Shown here piece after piece: positions 41,904-51,380 of a stretch of 64,000 nucleotides of DNA. Source of the stretch: Chryseobacterium nakagawai. GTDB lineage: Bacteria; Bacteroidota; Bacteroidia; Flavobacteriales; Weeksellaceae. The stretch is taken from positions 2,100,501-2,164,500 of the forward strand of contig NZ_LR134386.1 of the NCBI RefSeq assembly GCF_900637665.1, read 5' to 3'. Under the pieces are notes generated by a model, which saw only the letters and a list, made by a program, of their open reading frames with translations, made no database searches and was not told the origin of the DNA. Within the stretch, counting starts at the first letter, position 1. Each line of letters begins with the position of its first letter. A program made the position numbers and the translations under genes.

Positions 41904-41911
41904 TATTTTTG
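41904..41911 (+). promoter_or_regulatory. -7 box of the lipoprotein-cytochrome-rlmF unit
   Basis: TATTTTTG, 18 bases before the ATG at 41930. No good -33 TTG at normal spacing. Confidence 0.55.
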
Positions 41912-41929
41912 CTTTCAAATTAGAAAAAA

Positions 41930-42148
41930 ATGAAAAAAGTATTCGCAATCGCATTTATTGGAGGTTTATTATTAGCTAGCTGCTCTAAAAAAGCTGATCA
42001 CTCATTACAGGACAGCAACACTATGCTTGAAGAGCCAGAAGCAACTACAGTGGTAGATTCAACTGCTAAAACTGCTGCTCCGGCTGCTGCAACTCCGGCT
42101 ACCCCTGCTCCTGAAGCTGCTAAAACAGATTCTACAGCGAAGAAATAA
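41930..42148 (+). CDS. Small Ala/Pro/Thr-rich lipoprotein
   Basis: A 72-residue lipoprotein (MKKVFAIAFIGGLLLASC, Cys18) whose mature part is mostly low-complexity Ala, Pro, Thr and Glu (AKTAAPAAATPATPAPEAAK) with a few acidic residues. Such short disordered lipoproteins are common in flavobacteria; function unknown. Its stop overlaps the start of the cytochrome c gene (TAATG), so the two are translationally coupled, suggesting a shared envelope role. Confidence 0.75.
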   Translation: MKKVFAIAFIGGLLLASCSKKADHSLQDSNTMLEEPEATTVVDSTAKTAAPAAATPATPAPEAAKTDSTAKK

Positions 42149-42513
42149 TGAAAAACTTATTTTTGGCAGGAGCTTTAGGTCTTCTGATCTTTTCCTGTTC
42201 TAAAAAAGAAAATACAACAGAGGTAGCGTCTTCAGATGCTGCATCAGCTCCAGCTCAGTCCAATCTTTCCGGTGATCAGATCATGGAAACATTGGATTGT
42301 TCGGGGTGCCACTCTGTTAATGAGAGAATGATAGGACCTTCTTATCAGGAAATCGCAGCCAAATATTCTGACAAGGATATCGAGTTGTTGGCTTCCAAAA
42401 TTATAGAAGGCGGTAGTGGAGTTTGGGGCGGAGTCCCTATGGCTGCTCATCCACAAGTATCTAAAGAAGATGCAAAAAAAATGGTGGAGTATATTCTAAG
42501 CCAGAAAAAATAA
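42148..42513 (+). CDS. Monoheme c-type cytochrome lipoprotein
   Basis: A 121-residue lipoprotein (LGLLIFSCSKKE, Cys17) with one heme c domain of about 80 residues: CSGCH in LDCSGCHSVNERMIGPSYQ, and the distal Met ligand in GVWGGVPMAAHPQVS. It resembles cytochrome c551/c552-type electron carriers. It is anchored to a membrane on the periplasmic side. Coupled to the lipoprotein gene before it and 3 bp from rlmF after it. Electron partner unknown; the cydAB oxidase at 46-48 kb uses quinol, not cytochrome c. Confidence 0.9.
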   Translation: MKNLFLAGALGLLIFSCSKKENTTEVASSDAASAPAQSNLSGDQIMETLDCSGCHSVNERMIGPSYQEIAAKYSDKDIELLASKIIEGGSGVWGGVPMAAHPQVSKEDAKKMVEYILSQKK

Positions 42514-42516
42514 AAG

Positions 42517-43440
42517 ATGTCCACAGAAAAATCCAGTCTGCATACAAGAAATCTGCACCGTAATCCTTATGATTTTGATCGGCTTATTTCTTGTGTGCCA
42601 GAACTGAAACATTATGTTTTTGTGAATATTCATGGGACAACAACTATTAATTTCAGTATTCCTGAAGCTGTAAAATTACTCAACAAGGCTTTATTATTCC
42701 ATTTTTATAATGTTAAAGATTGGGATATTCCCGACACCAATTTATGTCCACCTATTCCTGGGCGGGCAGATTACGTTCATTATATTGCTGATCTGTTAGC
42801 AGAAAAAAATGGTGAAATTCCAACCGGGACTTCTGTAAAAGGACTTGATGTTGGAGTAGGAGCAAACCTCGTTTATCCTTTGATTGCCCATAAATCTTAT
42901 GGTTGGAAGATGCTTGGGACGGATATCAATGAAGACTCTTTAAAAAATGCACAATATATCCTGGATCAGAATCCAGATTTGTCCTCATCAATTGAATTGA
43001 AACATCAGCCTGATTCCAAGTATATTTTCAAAAATATACTAAATCCTGAAGACCGGTTTACATTTTCTATGTGTAATCCCCCTTTTCATGATTCAAAAGA
43101 ATCTATGATAAAAGGAAACCTTCGAAAAACAAAGAATTTAAATAAAGGAAAAGACAGGAAAACGTTGCTCAATTTTGGGGGACAACAATCAGAATTATGG
43201 TGTGAAGGCGGAGAATTGAAATTCATTACCAATGTGATTAATGAAAGTGTTCAATATTCATCACAGATTCTTTGGTTTACTTGTCTGGTTTCAAAAAAAG
43301 ACAATTTATATAAATTAACTACCCTTTTAAAGAAAGTAAAGGCTGTAGAGGTGAAAACCATTGATATGGCTCAGGGACAGAAAATAAGTAGAATATTGGT
43401 GTGGACATTTATTCCTCAACAGAATAGGAAAAGCTTTTAA
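42517..43440 (+). CDS. rlmF: 23S rRNA (adenine(1618)-N(6))-methyltransferase RlmF
   Basis: A 307-residue methyltransferase. RNLHRNPYDFDRLISCVPEL and DWDIPDTNLCPPIPGRADYV at the N-terminus, SAM site GLDVGVGANLVYPLIA, GTDINEDSLKNA, and the catalytic NPPF in FSMCNPPFHDSK identify RlmF (YbiN), which methylates A1618 of 23S rRNA in E. coli. It follows the cytochrome gene by 3 bp; the link is probably only transcriptional. Confidence 0.93.
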   Translation: MSTEKSSLHTRNLHRNPYDFDRLISCVPELKHYVFVNIHGTTTINFSIPEAVKLLNKALLFHFYNVKDWDIPDTNLCPPIPGRADYVHYIADLLAEKNGEIPTGTSVKGLDVGVGANLVYPLIAHKSYGWKMLGTDINEDSLKNAQYILDQNPDLSSSIELKHQPDSKYIFKNILNPEDRFTFSMCNPPFHDSKESMIKGNLRKTKNLNKGKDRKTLLNFGGQQSELWCEGGELKFITNVINESVQYSSQILWFTCLVSKKDNLYKLTTLLKKVKAVEVKTIDMAQGQKISRILVWTFIPQQNRKSF

Positions 43441-43560
43441 ACTTCAAAGTCTAAGGCTTAAAGTTAATAACACATCAATTTATATCTATTATTTCGATAC
43501 CTCATATCCCGTATCTCAACTCCATTCCGGCTGACATTTTAAAATTTCTGAAAAAATCAA

Positions 43561-43591
43561 TTGACGGTCAACTCAAAAATGCCTAAATTTG
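43561..43591 (+). promoter_or_regulatory. lysS promoter
   Basis: -33 TTG (43561-43563) and -7 TAAATTTG (43584-43591) with a 20-bp spacer, an excellent Bacteroidota consensus, 22 bases before the lysS ATG. Confidence 0.75.
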
Positions 43592-43613
43592 TACGCTTTT
43601 AGAAAAATAAGAA

Positions 43614-45311
43614 ATGCAATTATCAGAACAAGAAATCATTAGAAGAGAAAAGCTGAATAAGCTTACTGAAATGGGGATTAATGCGTTCCCTGCGGATGAG
43701 TATACCATTACAGATACTACAGAATCTATAAAACAGGACTTTTCTGAAAGTAAACAGGTGAAGATCGCTGGTAGATTAATGTCCCGCAGAATTCAAGGGA
43801 AGGCTTCTTTTGCAGAATTGCAGGATTCTAAAGGAAAAATTCAGGTTTACTTCAACAGAGACGAGATTTGTCCGGGAGATGATAAAGAATTATATAACGA
43901 AGTATACAAACACCTTTTAGATATTGGTGATATCATCGGTATTGAAGGAGAATTGTTTACTACTCAGGTAGGAGAAAAAACGGTTTTAGTAAAGAATTTT
44001 ACCCTTCTTACTAAAGCTTTACGTCCACTTCCTCAGGCAAAAACAGATGAAAACGGTGTTGTACACGACGGATTTACAGACCCTGAATTAAGATACAGAC
44101 AGCGTTATGTAGATTTAACAGTAAATCCACAAGTGAAGGAAATCTTCGTGAAGAGAACAAAATTGTTCAATGCGATGAGAACTTTCTTCAATGATGCAGG
44201 ATATTTTGAAGTCGAAACTCCAATTCTACAGTCAATTCCTGGTGGAGCAGCGGCTAAACCGTTCATCACGCATCACAATGCATTAGATATTCCATTATAT
44301 TTAAGGATTGCTAACGAATTATATCTGAAAAGATTGATCGTAGGTGGTTTTGACGGAGTATATGAATTCTCTAAAAACTTCAGAAACGAAGGAATGGACA
44401 GAACTCACAACCCGGAGTTTACAGCTATGGAAATCTATGTAGCTTATAAAGACTACAACTGGATGATGGATTTCACTGAGAAATTATTGGAATTCTGTGC
44501 GATTCAGGTAAACGGAACTACAACAGCTACGTTTGGAGAACATGAAGTAGATTTCAAAGCTCCTTATCCAAGAGTTTCTATGACAGAAGCAATCCTGAAA
44601 TTTACAGGTTTCGATATCACTGGAAAAACAGAGAAGGAATTATATGATTTCGCGAAGTCTATTGGAATTGAGGTGAATGAAACGATGGGTAAAGGGAAAT
44701 TAATTGATGAGATCTTCGGTGAGAAGTGTGAAGGAAACTTCATCCAGCCGACTTTCATTACAGATTACCCGGTTGAGATGTCTCCATTGACAAAAAAGCA
44801 CAGAAGCAAAGAAGGTTTAACTGAGCGTTTTGAATTAATGGTATGTGGAAAAGAAATTGCCAACGCCTATTCAGAGCTTAACGACCCTATCGATCAGAGA
44901 GAGCGTTTTGAAGCACAAATGGCTTTATCTGAAAGAGGAGATGATGAGGCAATGTTCATCGATCAGGACTTCTTAAGAGCCCTTGAATATGGTATGCCAC
45001 CAACTTCAGGATTAGGAATCGGTATGGATAGATTAATTATGTTCTTAACGAACAATGCCTCTATTCAGGAAGTATTATTCTTCCCTCAGATGAGACCGGA
45101 AAAAGCAGTTCCTCAAATTGAACTGGGAGAAGATGAAAAAGTAATTCTTGAAATTCTTAATTCTCAGGAAGAAGCAATGTCTTTGGCTGAAGTAAAAGAA
45201 AGAAGCCAGTTATCCGGTAAAAAATGGGATAAAGCTTCTAAGACTTTAACGAAGAATAATATTGTGAAAGTAGAGAAGATTGACGAGAATCTATTGATGA
45301 AACTAGCTTAG
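43614..45311 (+). CDS. lysS: Lysyl-tRNA synthetase, class II
   Basis: A 565-residue class II LysRS. OB-fold anticodon domain (VKIAGRLMSRRIQGKASFAE), motif 1 RTKLFNAMRTFFNDAGYFEV, motif 2 FRNEGMDRTHNPEFTAMEIY and motif 3 GLGIGMDRLIMFLT. The C-terminal about 65 residues after motif 3 (EDEKVILEILNSQEEAMSLA) form an extra helical, winged-helix-like extension seen in Bacteroidota LysRS. Essential for translation. Monocistronic with its own consensus promoter and a strong terminator. Confidence 0.97.
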   Translation: MQLSEQEIIRREKLNKLTEMGINAFPADEYTITDTTESIKQDFSESKQVKIAGRLMSRRIQGKASFAELQDSKGKIQVYFNRDEICPGDDKELYNEVYKHLLDIGDIIGIEGELFTTQVGEKTVLVKNFTLLTKALRPLPQAKTDENGVVHDGFTDPELRYRQRYVDLTVNPQVKEIFVKRTKLFNAMRTFFNDAGYFEVETPILQSIPGGAAAKPFITHHNALDIPLYLRIANELYLKRLIVGGFDGVYEFSKNFRNEGMDRTHNPEFTAMEIYVAYKDYNWMMDFTEKLLEFCAIQVNGTTTATFGEHEVDFKAPYPRVSMTEAILKFTGFDITGKTEKELYDFAKSIGIEVNETMGKGKLIDEIFGEKCEGNFIQPTFITDYPVEMSPLTKKHRSKEGLTERFELMVCGKEIANAYSELNDPIDQRERFEAQMALSERGDDEAMFIDQDFLRALEYGMPPTSGLGIGMDRLIMFLTNNASIQEVLFFPQMRPEKAVPQIELGEDEKVILEILNSQEEAMSLAEVKERSQLSGKKWDKASKTLTKNNIVKVEKIDENLLMKLA

Positions 45312-45333
45312 TTTTATACAACATAATAATAAA

Positions 45334-45370
45334 AAACCGGTACAGAATTATTCTGTACCGGTTTCTTTTT
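45334..45370. terminator. Bidirectional terminator after lysS
   Basis: A perfect 14-bp stem AAACCGGTACAGAA / TTCTGTACCGGTTT (45334-45347 with 45351-45364). It overlaps the last codons of the convergent ClbS/DfsB gene. Confidence 0.9.
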
Positions 45371-45863
45371 TCCATTTTCTTAGCTGTGACCTGAAATTTT
45401 TAAAAGGGGCCACTGTATTGATATGGATCCATTTCCAAACGGGCCATAGGGCAGGTGTTGTTGCCCATTTTCTCTGTTCAGGAACAAATAGGATTTCATG
45501 ATCAAGACTTTCAATCCATTCAATAATTTCATTGACCTGTTTTTGTAAAAGTTCCCTCTGCTCTGCTAAACTATAATAACCATATTGGTCATAGAAAGAT
45601 TGGTATAATCCTTTTAAATTATTCCATTTGTATTCTGGAGTTGGTGTTTTTACTTCAATTCCTTTTTTCTCATCAGATTCCCATTGAAGGATGAGATGTG
45701 TCCAGCCAATCTGATAGGATATATTTTGGGATGGAGTTTTATCCACTCCTGGTTTTAACAGATCTTTTTCAGCTTCTTTAATATCATCAAACTCCTGATC
45801 ATAAAGATGGTATCTTGTTTTGATCTCTTCAATAAGCTCTGTTTTGTCCTTATAACTTTGCAT
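45348..45863 (-). CDS. ClbS/DfsB family four-helix bundle protein
   Basis: A 171-residue cytoplasmic helical protein of the ClbS/DfsB (DUF1706) family: MQSYKDKTELIEEIKTRYHL, GWTHLILQWESDEKKG, KWNNLKGLYQSFYDQYGYY, and the aromatic C-terminal LWPVWKWIHINTVAPFKNFR. ClbS protects producers from colibactin by hydrolysing it; most homologs have no known target. It follows cydB by 6 bp, so it is part of the cydAB transcript. The stop codon lies within the lysS terminator. Confidence 0.8.
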   Translation of the reverse strand: MQSYKDKTELIEEIKTRYHLYDQEFDDIKEAEKDLLKPGVDKTPSQNISYQIGWTHLILQWESDEKKGIEVKTPTPEYKWNNLKGLYQSFYDQYGYYSLAEQRELLQKQVNEIIEWIESLDHEILFVPEQRKWATTPALWPVWKWIHINTVAPFKNFRSQLRKWKKETGTE

Positions 45864-45869
45864 ATTTAC

Positions 45870-46874
45870 TTATTTTCTCAGCTTACTGAATGAAGCCATC
45901 AGGTAAAATAAAAATGGAAGAATAAATAATGAACCTAGCATCAATGCCCATCCCAATGCAGAAATAGTCTTGGGAGGTGCCATATGTTCTAACAGTGAAA
46001 GATGTTGCCCATTACCTAATAAGATAATATCCGGGTTGTGCTGATAAGTTGCCGCCACAAGGATCATAACCATTTGAAAGCCTGCCAGAGCTCTTACAGG
46101 AAGTAATTTCTGGTTGTTGAGAGCTCTTAAAATAAGCAATAAAGCAACCGTGGCAAAAGCAATCGCCATGATTCCTAAAGGTTTTGAAAATACCCAGGTT
46201 AAAAGAGGAATATCCGAAAGGTAAGCTGTAGCGAATACAAGAACTCCTGTAATGACAACAAAGATCATTGTTTGTTTTGATTTTCTGATCATTAATAGCA
46301 ATTCTTCTTTCCCACGGGTTTCTCTCAATGAAAAGATAGAGGCAAGATAAGCACACAATGCTACAGTGAATAAACCTACAGAAACTCCAAACCAATTCAG
46401 CCAGCTGTAAACATACAGATCCAAAAAGGTAGTAGCATCAGGATTGATAGAGTATGAAACCGTTGCTGCTGCAATTAATCCCAAAAAGAAGGGGGTTAAA
46501 AGGCTGGCATAATAGAAAATCTGAGTATATAAAACCTGCCAGTTATCCTTTACTGCATCATAGTGCCTGAATGTAAAGGCTGTTCCTCTTGCAATAATTC
46601 CTACAAGCATTAAGACTAAAGGAATATGAAGGTAGGTAGACATTGTAGTATAAATCTCAGGAAAGCCCACAAAAAGGATAACAATGGCAATAATCAGCCA
46701 CATGTGATTGGCTTCCCAGACGGGAGCAATTGATTCATACATAATTTCATGAGTTTTATGGCGGGCCTTTTTATTCGTAAAAAGTTCTACAATACCTGCC
46801 CCAAAGTCAGCCCCGCCCAGAATAATATAAAGACAGATGGAAAGCCAGAGAAATCCTATAACAATGTAGATCAT
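45870..46874 (-). CDS. cydB: Cytochrome bd ubiquinol oxidase subunit II CydB
   Basis: A 334-residue membrane protein with about eight to nine transmembrane helices: GFLWLSICLYIILGGADFG at the N-terminus, SIAPVWEANHMWLIIAIVIL, and GIIARGTAFTFRHYD. With CydA it forms the bd-type terminal quinol oxidase, which reduces oxygen with high affinity and tolerates nitric oxide and peroxide. Its start overlaps the cydA stop by 4 bp (ATGA). Confidence 0.95.
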   Translation of the reverse strand: MIYIVIGFLWLSICLYIILGGADFGAGIVELFTNKKARHKTHEIMYESIAPVWEANHMWLIIAIVILFVGFPEIYTTMSTYLHIPLVLMLVGIIARGTAFTFRHYDAVKDNWQVLYTQIFYYASLLTPFFLGLIAAATVSYSINPDATTFLDLYVYSWLNWFGVSVGLFTVALCAYLASIFSLRETRGKEELLLMIRKSKQTMIFVVITGVLVFATAYLSDIPLLTWVFSKPLGIMAIAFATVALLLILRALNNQKLLPVRALAGFQMVMILVAATYQHNPDIILLGNGQHLSLLEHMAPPKTISALGWALMLGSLFILPFLFYLMASFSKLRK

Positions 46875-48214
46875 GATTTTTTGTTTTTATCGTTAAACTG
46901 TGGGTCTGTTGGATCGTAAAGTCTAGGGACCATTTGGACTTGTCTTCTTAAAAGGAAGATCAGAATCAATGATAAGGATATAAAGATTGCGGTGAAAAAA
47001 TAGAATGAATACTGTATTCCCGGCATTGGGGTTACGGCATCTATTGTTCTCATCACTCCATAAATAATCCAAGGCTGTCTTCCTACTTCAGTAACAGTCC
47101 ATCCTGCTTCCAGGGCAATATATCCAAATGGAGTAGCCATTAGAAATGTTTTTAATAACCAGTTTTTGGTCAGCCATTCCTTTTTAAAGAAGAAAGCATA
47201 AAGATATACCGTTCCTATGCAGATCATTATTACTCCAAAGAAAATCATAATCTGAAAGGCATAATGGGTAACTGCTATCGGTGGCCATTCGTCTCTTGGA
47301 AAGTCTTTAAGCCCTTTTACTTCAGCATTGAAATCATTGCTTACCAGAAAGCTTAATACTTTGGGAATTTTAATTGCATATTTTATTTCCTCCTTCTCCT
47401 CATCAGGAATTCCGCCAATTACAAAGGCAGCTCCTTTTTCCGTTTCAAAGTGCGCTTCCATAGCTGCTAATTTGATAGGCTGCCTTTCTGCAACAGACTT
47501 TGCAGCTACATCTCCACTTAAAGGGGCTCCAAACGCTCCAATTAGAGCAAAACCCACTGCAATTCTGAATGCTTTGGTATGAAACTCCACATTCTTTTTT
47601 CGCATAATTAAAAAGGCATGAACTCCGGCTACTGCAAATCCTGTGGCACAAAAAGCAGCAACAGTCATGTGAAGAGCCTGTGGAAACCATGCATCATTAA
47701 ACATAGCTTTAATAGGGTCTATATTAAGGTATTGTCCGTTAATATAATCGAAACCGGCAGGAGAGTTCATCCAGGCATTGGCGGCTACTACTAAAATACC
47801 GGATGCCAACCCGCTTACTCCTACAAGAAAACCGCAGAACCAGTGAAACCACTTATTGAACTTATCCCATCCATATAAGAAGAATCCAATGGCGATGGCT
47901 TCAATAAAGAAAGCAGTACCTTCTAATGAGAAGGGCATTCCGAAGATAGGACCTGCATGTTTCATAAATCCGGGCCATAAAAGTCCCAGCTCAAAGGAAA
48001 GCATCGTTCCTGAAACAGCTCCGGTAGCAAATAATATGGCTACCCCTTTGCTCCAGGCTTTTGTGAGGCCTTTATACACTTCATTTTTGGTTTTCAGGTA
48101 TTTCCAATGGGCAAAAGCCATTAAGAAAGGCATTACCATTCCCACACAGGAGAATATGATATGGAAGCCCAGAGAAAGCGCCATCTGGGCGCGGGCAGCT
48201 ATAAAATCATCCAT
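46871..48214 (-). CDS. cydA: Cytochrome bd ubiquinol oxidase subunit I CydA
   Basis: A 447-residue membrane protein carrying the hemes: ARAQMALSLGFHIIFSCVGM includes the high-spin heme b ligand His, and GLLWPGFMKHAGPIFGMPFS, KLAAMEAHFETEKGA and GWTVTEVGRQPWIIYGVMRT match the conserved heme and quinol regions. It lacks the long C-terminal extension of the Q loop of E. coli CydA (522 residues), so it is of the short-Q-loop type. First gene of cydA-cydB-clbS-like; divergent from gyrB. Confidence 0.95.
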   Translation of the reverse strand: MDDFIAARAQMALSLGFHIIFSCVGMVMPFLMAFAHWKYLKTKNEVYKGLTKAWSKGVAILFATGAVSGTMLSFELGLLWPGFMKHAGPIFGMPFSLEGTAFFIEAIAIGFFLYGWDKFNKWFHWFCGFLVGVSGLASGILVVAANAWMNSPAGFDYINGQYLNIDPIKAMFNDAWFPQALHMTVAAFCATGFAVAGVHAFLIMRKKNVEFHTKAFRIAVGFALIGAFGAPLSGDVAAKSVAERQPIKLAAMEAHFETEKGAAFVIGGIPDEEKEEIKYAIKIPKVLSFLVSNDFNAEVKGLKDFPRDEWPPIAVTHYAFQIMIFFGVIMICIGTVYLYAFFFKKEWLTKNWLLKTFLMATPFGYIALEAGWTVTEVGRQPWIIYGVMRTIDAVTPMPGIQYSFYFFTAIFISLSLILIFLLRRQVQMVPRLYDPTDPQFNDKNKKS

Positions 48215-48379
48215 AATATCAACTTTTCAGTAAATAAATTTACGCATAAATTATTGATGTTGAGTATGATTTAAAACAGTTGATATTTCAGTAATACATT
48301 TTAAATTTGAATCTTTTATTGGCTAGCCATTCCTTATGTTTTCGCTAAGAAAACTCTACATTTTTTTGACACTTTTTAA

Positions 48380-50383
<2,004 letters not shown>

Positions 50384-50400
50384 ACGTTTTTTAAATATCA

Positions 50401-50434
50401 AAAAAAAGCTTCTAATTATTTAGAAGCTTTTTTT
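50401..50434 (+). terminator. gyrB terminator
   Basis: A perfect 15-bp stem AAAAAAAGCTTCTAA / TTAGAAGCTTTTTTT around TTAT (50401-50415 with 50420-50434). Confidence 0.9.
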
Positions 50435-50465
50435 ATATTTGGATAAACCAAATAAAAATAATACT

Positions 50466-50888
50466 ATGTTAACTCTTTTACAAACAGACTCCTACAATGG
50501 GGTAGACGCAGTTTCTGGTGCAGCTGCTGCAGGATTAGGGATTGGATCAATGTTCATGAGCTTACTCGTATATCTGTTTTACGGATATTGTATGTTCAAA
50601 ATCTTTAAAAAGGCAGGTAGAGAAGATGCTTGGGCAGCTTTTGTCCCTATCTACAATGCTGTTGTAATGTTGGATATTGTGAAAAAACCGATATGGTGGA
50701 TTATCTTATTCTTAATTCCATTCGTAAATCTTTATGCCGCATGGGTGGTTAATGACAGATTGGCGAAAGGTTTTGGAAAAGAGACTCCTCTCTATACAAT
50801 CTTGCTGTTCTTCCTCGGGTTTATTTTTATTCCCGTTTTGGGACTTGGAAGTGATACTTATGACAGTAAAAGAATTCCGAATGATTAG
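50466..50888 (+). CDS. DUF5684 membrane protein
   Basis: A 140-residue protein with three hydrophobic segments. After MLTLLQTDSYNGVDAV the core reads YGYCMFKIFKKAGREDAWAA, FVPIYNAVVMLDIVKKPIWW and IILFLIPFVNLYAAWVVNDR, the DUF5684 pattern also found next to signal peptidase I genes. Function unknown. Start: the TATATTTG -7 box at 50434-50441 overlaps the TTG of the longer frame (50439), so the ATG at 50466 is correct. Confidence 0.8.
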   Translation: MLTLLQTDSYNGVDAVSGAAAAGLGIGSMFMSLLVYLFYGYCMFKIFKKAGREDAWAAFVPIYNAVVMLDIVKKPIWWIILFLIPFVNLYAAWVVNDRLAKGFGKETPLYTILLFFLGFIFIPVLGLGSDTYDSKRIPND

Positions 50889-50906
50889 AAAAACAAATAA
50901 AAATTT

Positions 50907-50934
50907 AAGACTTCAGTAACGGAGTCTTTTTTTA
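50907..50934 (+). terminator. Terminator of the DUF5684 gene
   Basis: AAGACTTC (50907-50914) pairs with GGAGTCTT (50921-50928, one G-U) around AGTAAC; a T run follows. Confidence 0.8.
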
Positions 50935-51017
50935 TAGATAATTGTTTGTAGAATTTATTGTACTCTTTTGTGTAATTAATTCTACAGATATTGAATTATA
51001 TCAATTGAAAATTATTC

Positions 51018-51230
51018 TAAATTTGAAATCGCAGACAATATGAAATTTACTGTTTCATATTAAAATATTTTTAATTTTAAATGATTCAAAAGATCTATAC
51101 ATTCAAACCGTCATTTTTGTTTGTATATTAACAACCTTTGATTATTTACAACCTTATTAGATTAAGGTAAATTTAGGATAATGCTTTTTTAAGTATTAGT
51201 TGAGGCTTCACAATGTGGAGCCTTTATTGT
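51018..51230 (+). ncRNA. Candidate small RNA transcript in the 492-bp gap
   Basis: Between the DUF5684 terminator and the next promoter there is an unassigned unit: a TAAATTTG -7 box (51018-51025) overlapping a Fur-like half-site AATTATTCTAAAT (51010-51022), a perfect 9-bp hairpin AATATGAAA / TTTCATATT (51037-51061) at the predicted 5' end, and an intrinsic terminator AGGCTTCAC / GTGGAGCCT (51203-51223) followed by TTTATTG. No ORF of note lies inside. A transcript of about 190 bases is predicted; iron control is speculative. The rest of the gap (to 51356) holds nothing recognisable. Confidence 0.3.
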
Positions 51231-51356
51231 TTCATTGATTTTGGGATTTTTATTTATAAAATATTGAAAATTAAATGATTGAATTTATATTAGGCTAGGT
51301 TTGTCTTTTTTAAAACTATTATTTTTAGTTTTATTTAACATTTGTTAAGATTTTAT

Positions 51357-51364
51357 TATTTTTG
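51357..51364 (+). promoter_or_regulatory. -7 box of the DUF3857 gene pair
   Basis: TATTTTTG, 16 bases before the ATG at 51381; it excludes an in-frame start at 51342. Confidence 0.6.
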
Positions 51365-51380
51365 TCTAATTTTAATAACC

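Noticed and set aside
47328..48233. Plus-strand ORFs opposite cydA
   Set aside because: cydA on the minus strand has clear family motifs over the whole stretch; the opposite frames do not.
50439..50465. TTG start nine codons earlier for the DUF5684 protein
   Set aside because: The -7 box TATATTTG spans 50434-50441, so this codon would not be in the mRNA.
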